DNA from: Longimicrobium terrae
GTDB lineage: Bacteria; Gemmatimonadota; Gemmatimonadetes; Longimicrobiales; Longimicrobiaceae
Reading direction: 5' to 3'
DNA length: 46,339 nucleotides
Assembly: GCF_014202995.1 (NCBI RefSeq)
Contig: NZ_JACHIA010000032.1
Coordinates: forward strand, 1 to 46,339
The translations under genes and the position numbers were made by a program. Shown here in pieces: positions 46,248 to 46,339 of the stretch; position 1 is the stretch's first letter; every line of letters begins with the position of its first letter. Under the pieces are notes generated by a model. It saw only the letters and a list, made by a program, of their open reading frames with translations. It was not told the DNA's origin and did no database searches.

Positions 46248-46261
46248 TAGACTTTAGCACT

Positions 46262-46339
46262 TTACGCGGCGAAGCTGAGGAGATCTTCCCAGCGTCTCCA
46301 AAGGGCAGAAGGAATTAATACGACATCGTCGTTGTCGAC
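46262..46339 (-). CDS. 3' end of an unidentified gene (partial)
   Basis: On the minus strand, the last 78 bases read as 25 codons and a TAA stop at 46264-46262, ending 'LIPSALWRRWEDLLSFAA'. The segment is clearly AT-richer than the rest of the window. The start lies beyond the window and I do not recognise the family. It could also be a chance open stretch. Confidence 0.45.
   Translation of the reverse strand, partial: VDNDDVVLIPSALWRRWEDLLSFAA

Overview
Organism. This is very high-GC bacterial DNA. It combines SusC/SusD-type outer-membrane glycan uptake, glucokinase, LytS/LytTR two-component pairs, many lipoproteins with clear lipoboxes, and small genes with pinensin-type lanthipeptide leaders. 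SusC/D in high-GC DNA outside Bacteroidota points to Gemmatimonadota, most likely a Longimicrobium relative. That placement is inference; no alignment was run. The 16S 3' end (1-77) confirms a bacterium.

Left part (1-24 kb). The window opens on the 3' end of a 16S rRNA gene, then tRNA-Ile(GAT) and a strong terminator, with no 23S or 5S in the window. A copy of the tRNA 3' end lies 1.9 kb further on, with a HAF-repeat protein between. Next come a degenerate LytS-like protein, a normal LytS kinase and a LytTR regulator; an unknown protein; three paralogous mini-lipoproteins; a divergent TetR/SDR pair around a palindromic operator; an RCC1/PKD lipoprotein; a small internally duplicated protein; a second LytS/LytTR pair; an acyl-lipid desaturase and a TetR regulator; a SpoIIAA-like protein; two Cys-rich RiPP precursor genes; and a 1555-residue hybrid histidine kinase.

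Right part (24-46 kb). This is a polysaccharide utilisation region. SusC/SusD importer genes, glucokinase, a sugar MFS transporter, GH30, GH3 and GH16 enzymes make a coherent beta-glucan module: surface cleavage, import, periplasmic hydrolysis, transport of glucose and phosphorylation. It is followed by two large secreted proteins of no family I can name (helical-toroid look), a ROK repressor, a KdgF-type cupin and KduD. KdgF and KduD process unsaturated uronates released by polysaccharide lyases, so the two unknown proteins are good candidates for new lyases or uronyl hydrolases. An inverted repeat (arms ATTTGTCA/TGACAAAT) lies upstream of SusC and again between GH3 and GH16, suggesting one regulon.

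Repeats and regulatory structure. Six copies of a composite intergenic repeat with a C-rich/G-rich hairpin sit between the genes of the right part. Two copies of a second repeat flank the second LytS/LytTR pair. Direct repeats of GGGGTGAAC with a 21-bp period, the geometry expected for LytTR regulators, lie before two mini-lipoprotein genes and before the second LytS/LytTR operon. The last 78 bases are AT-richer and hold the end of an unidentified gene on the minus strand, abutting a truncated repeat copy.
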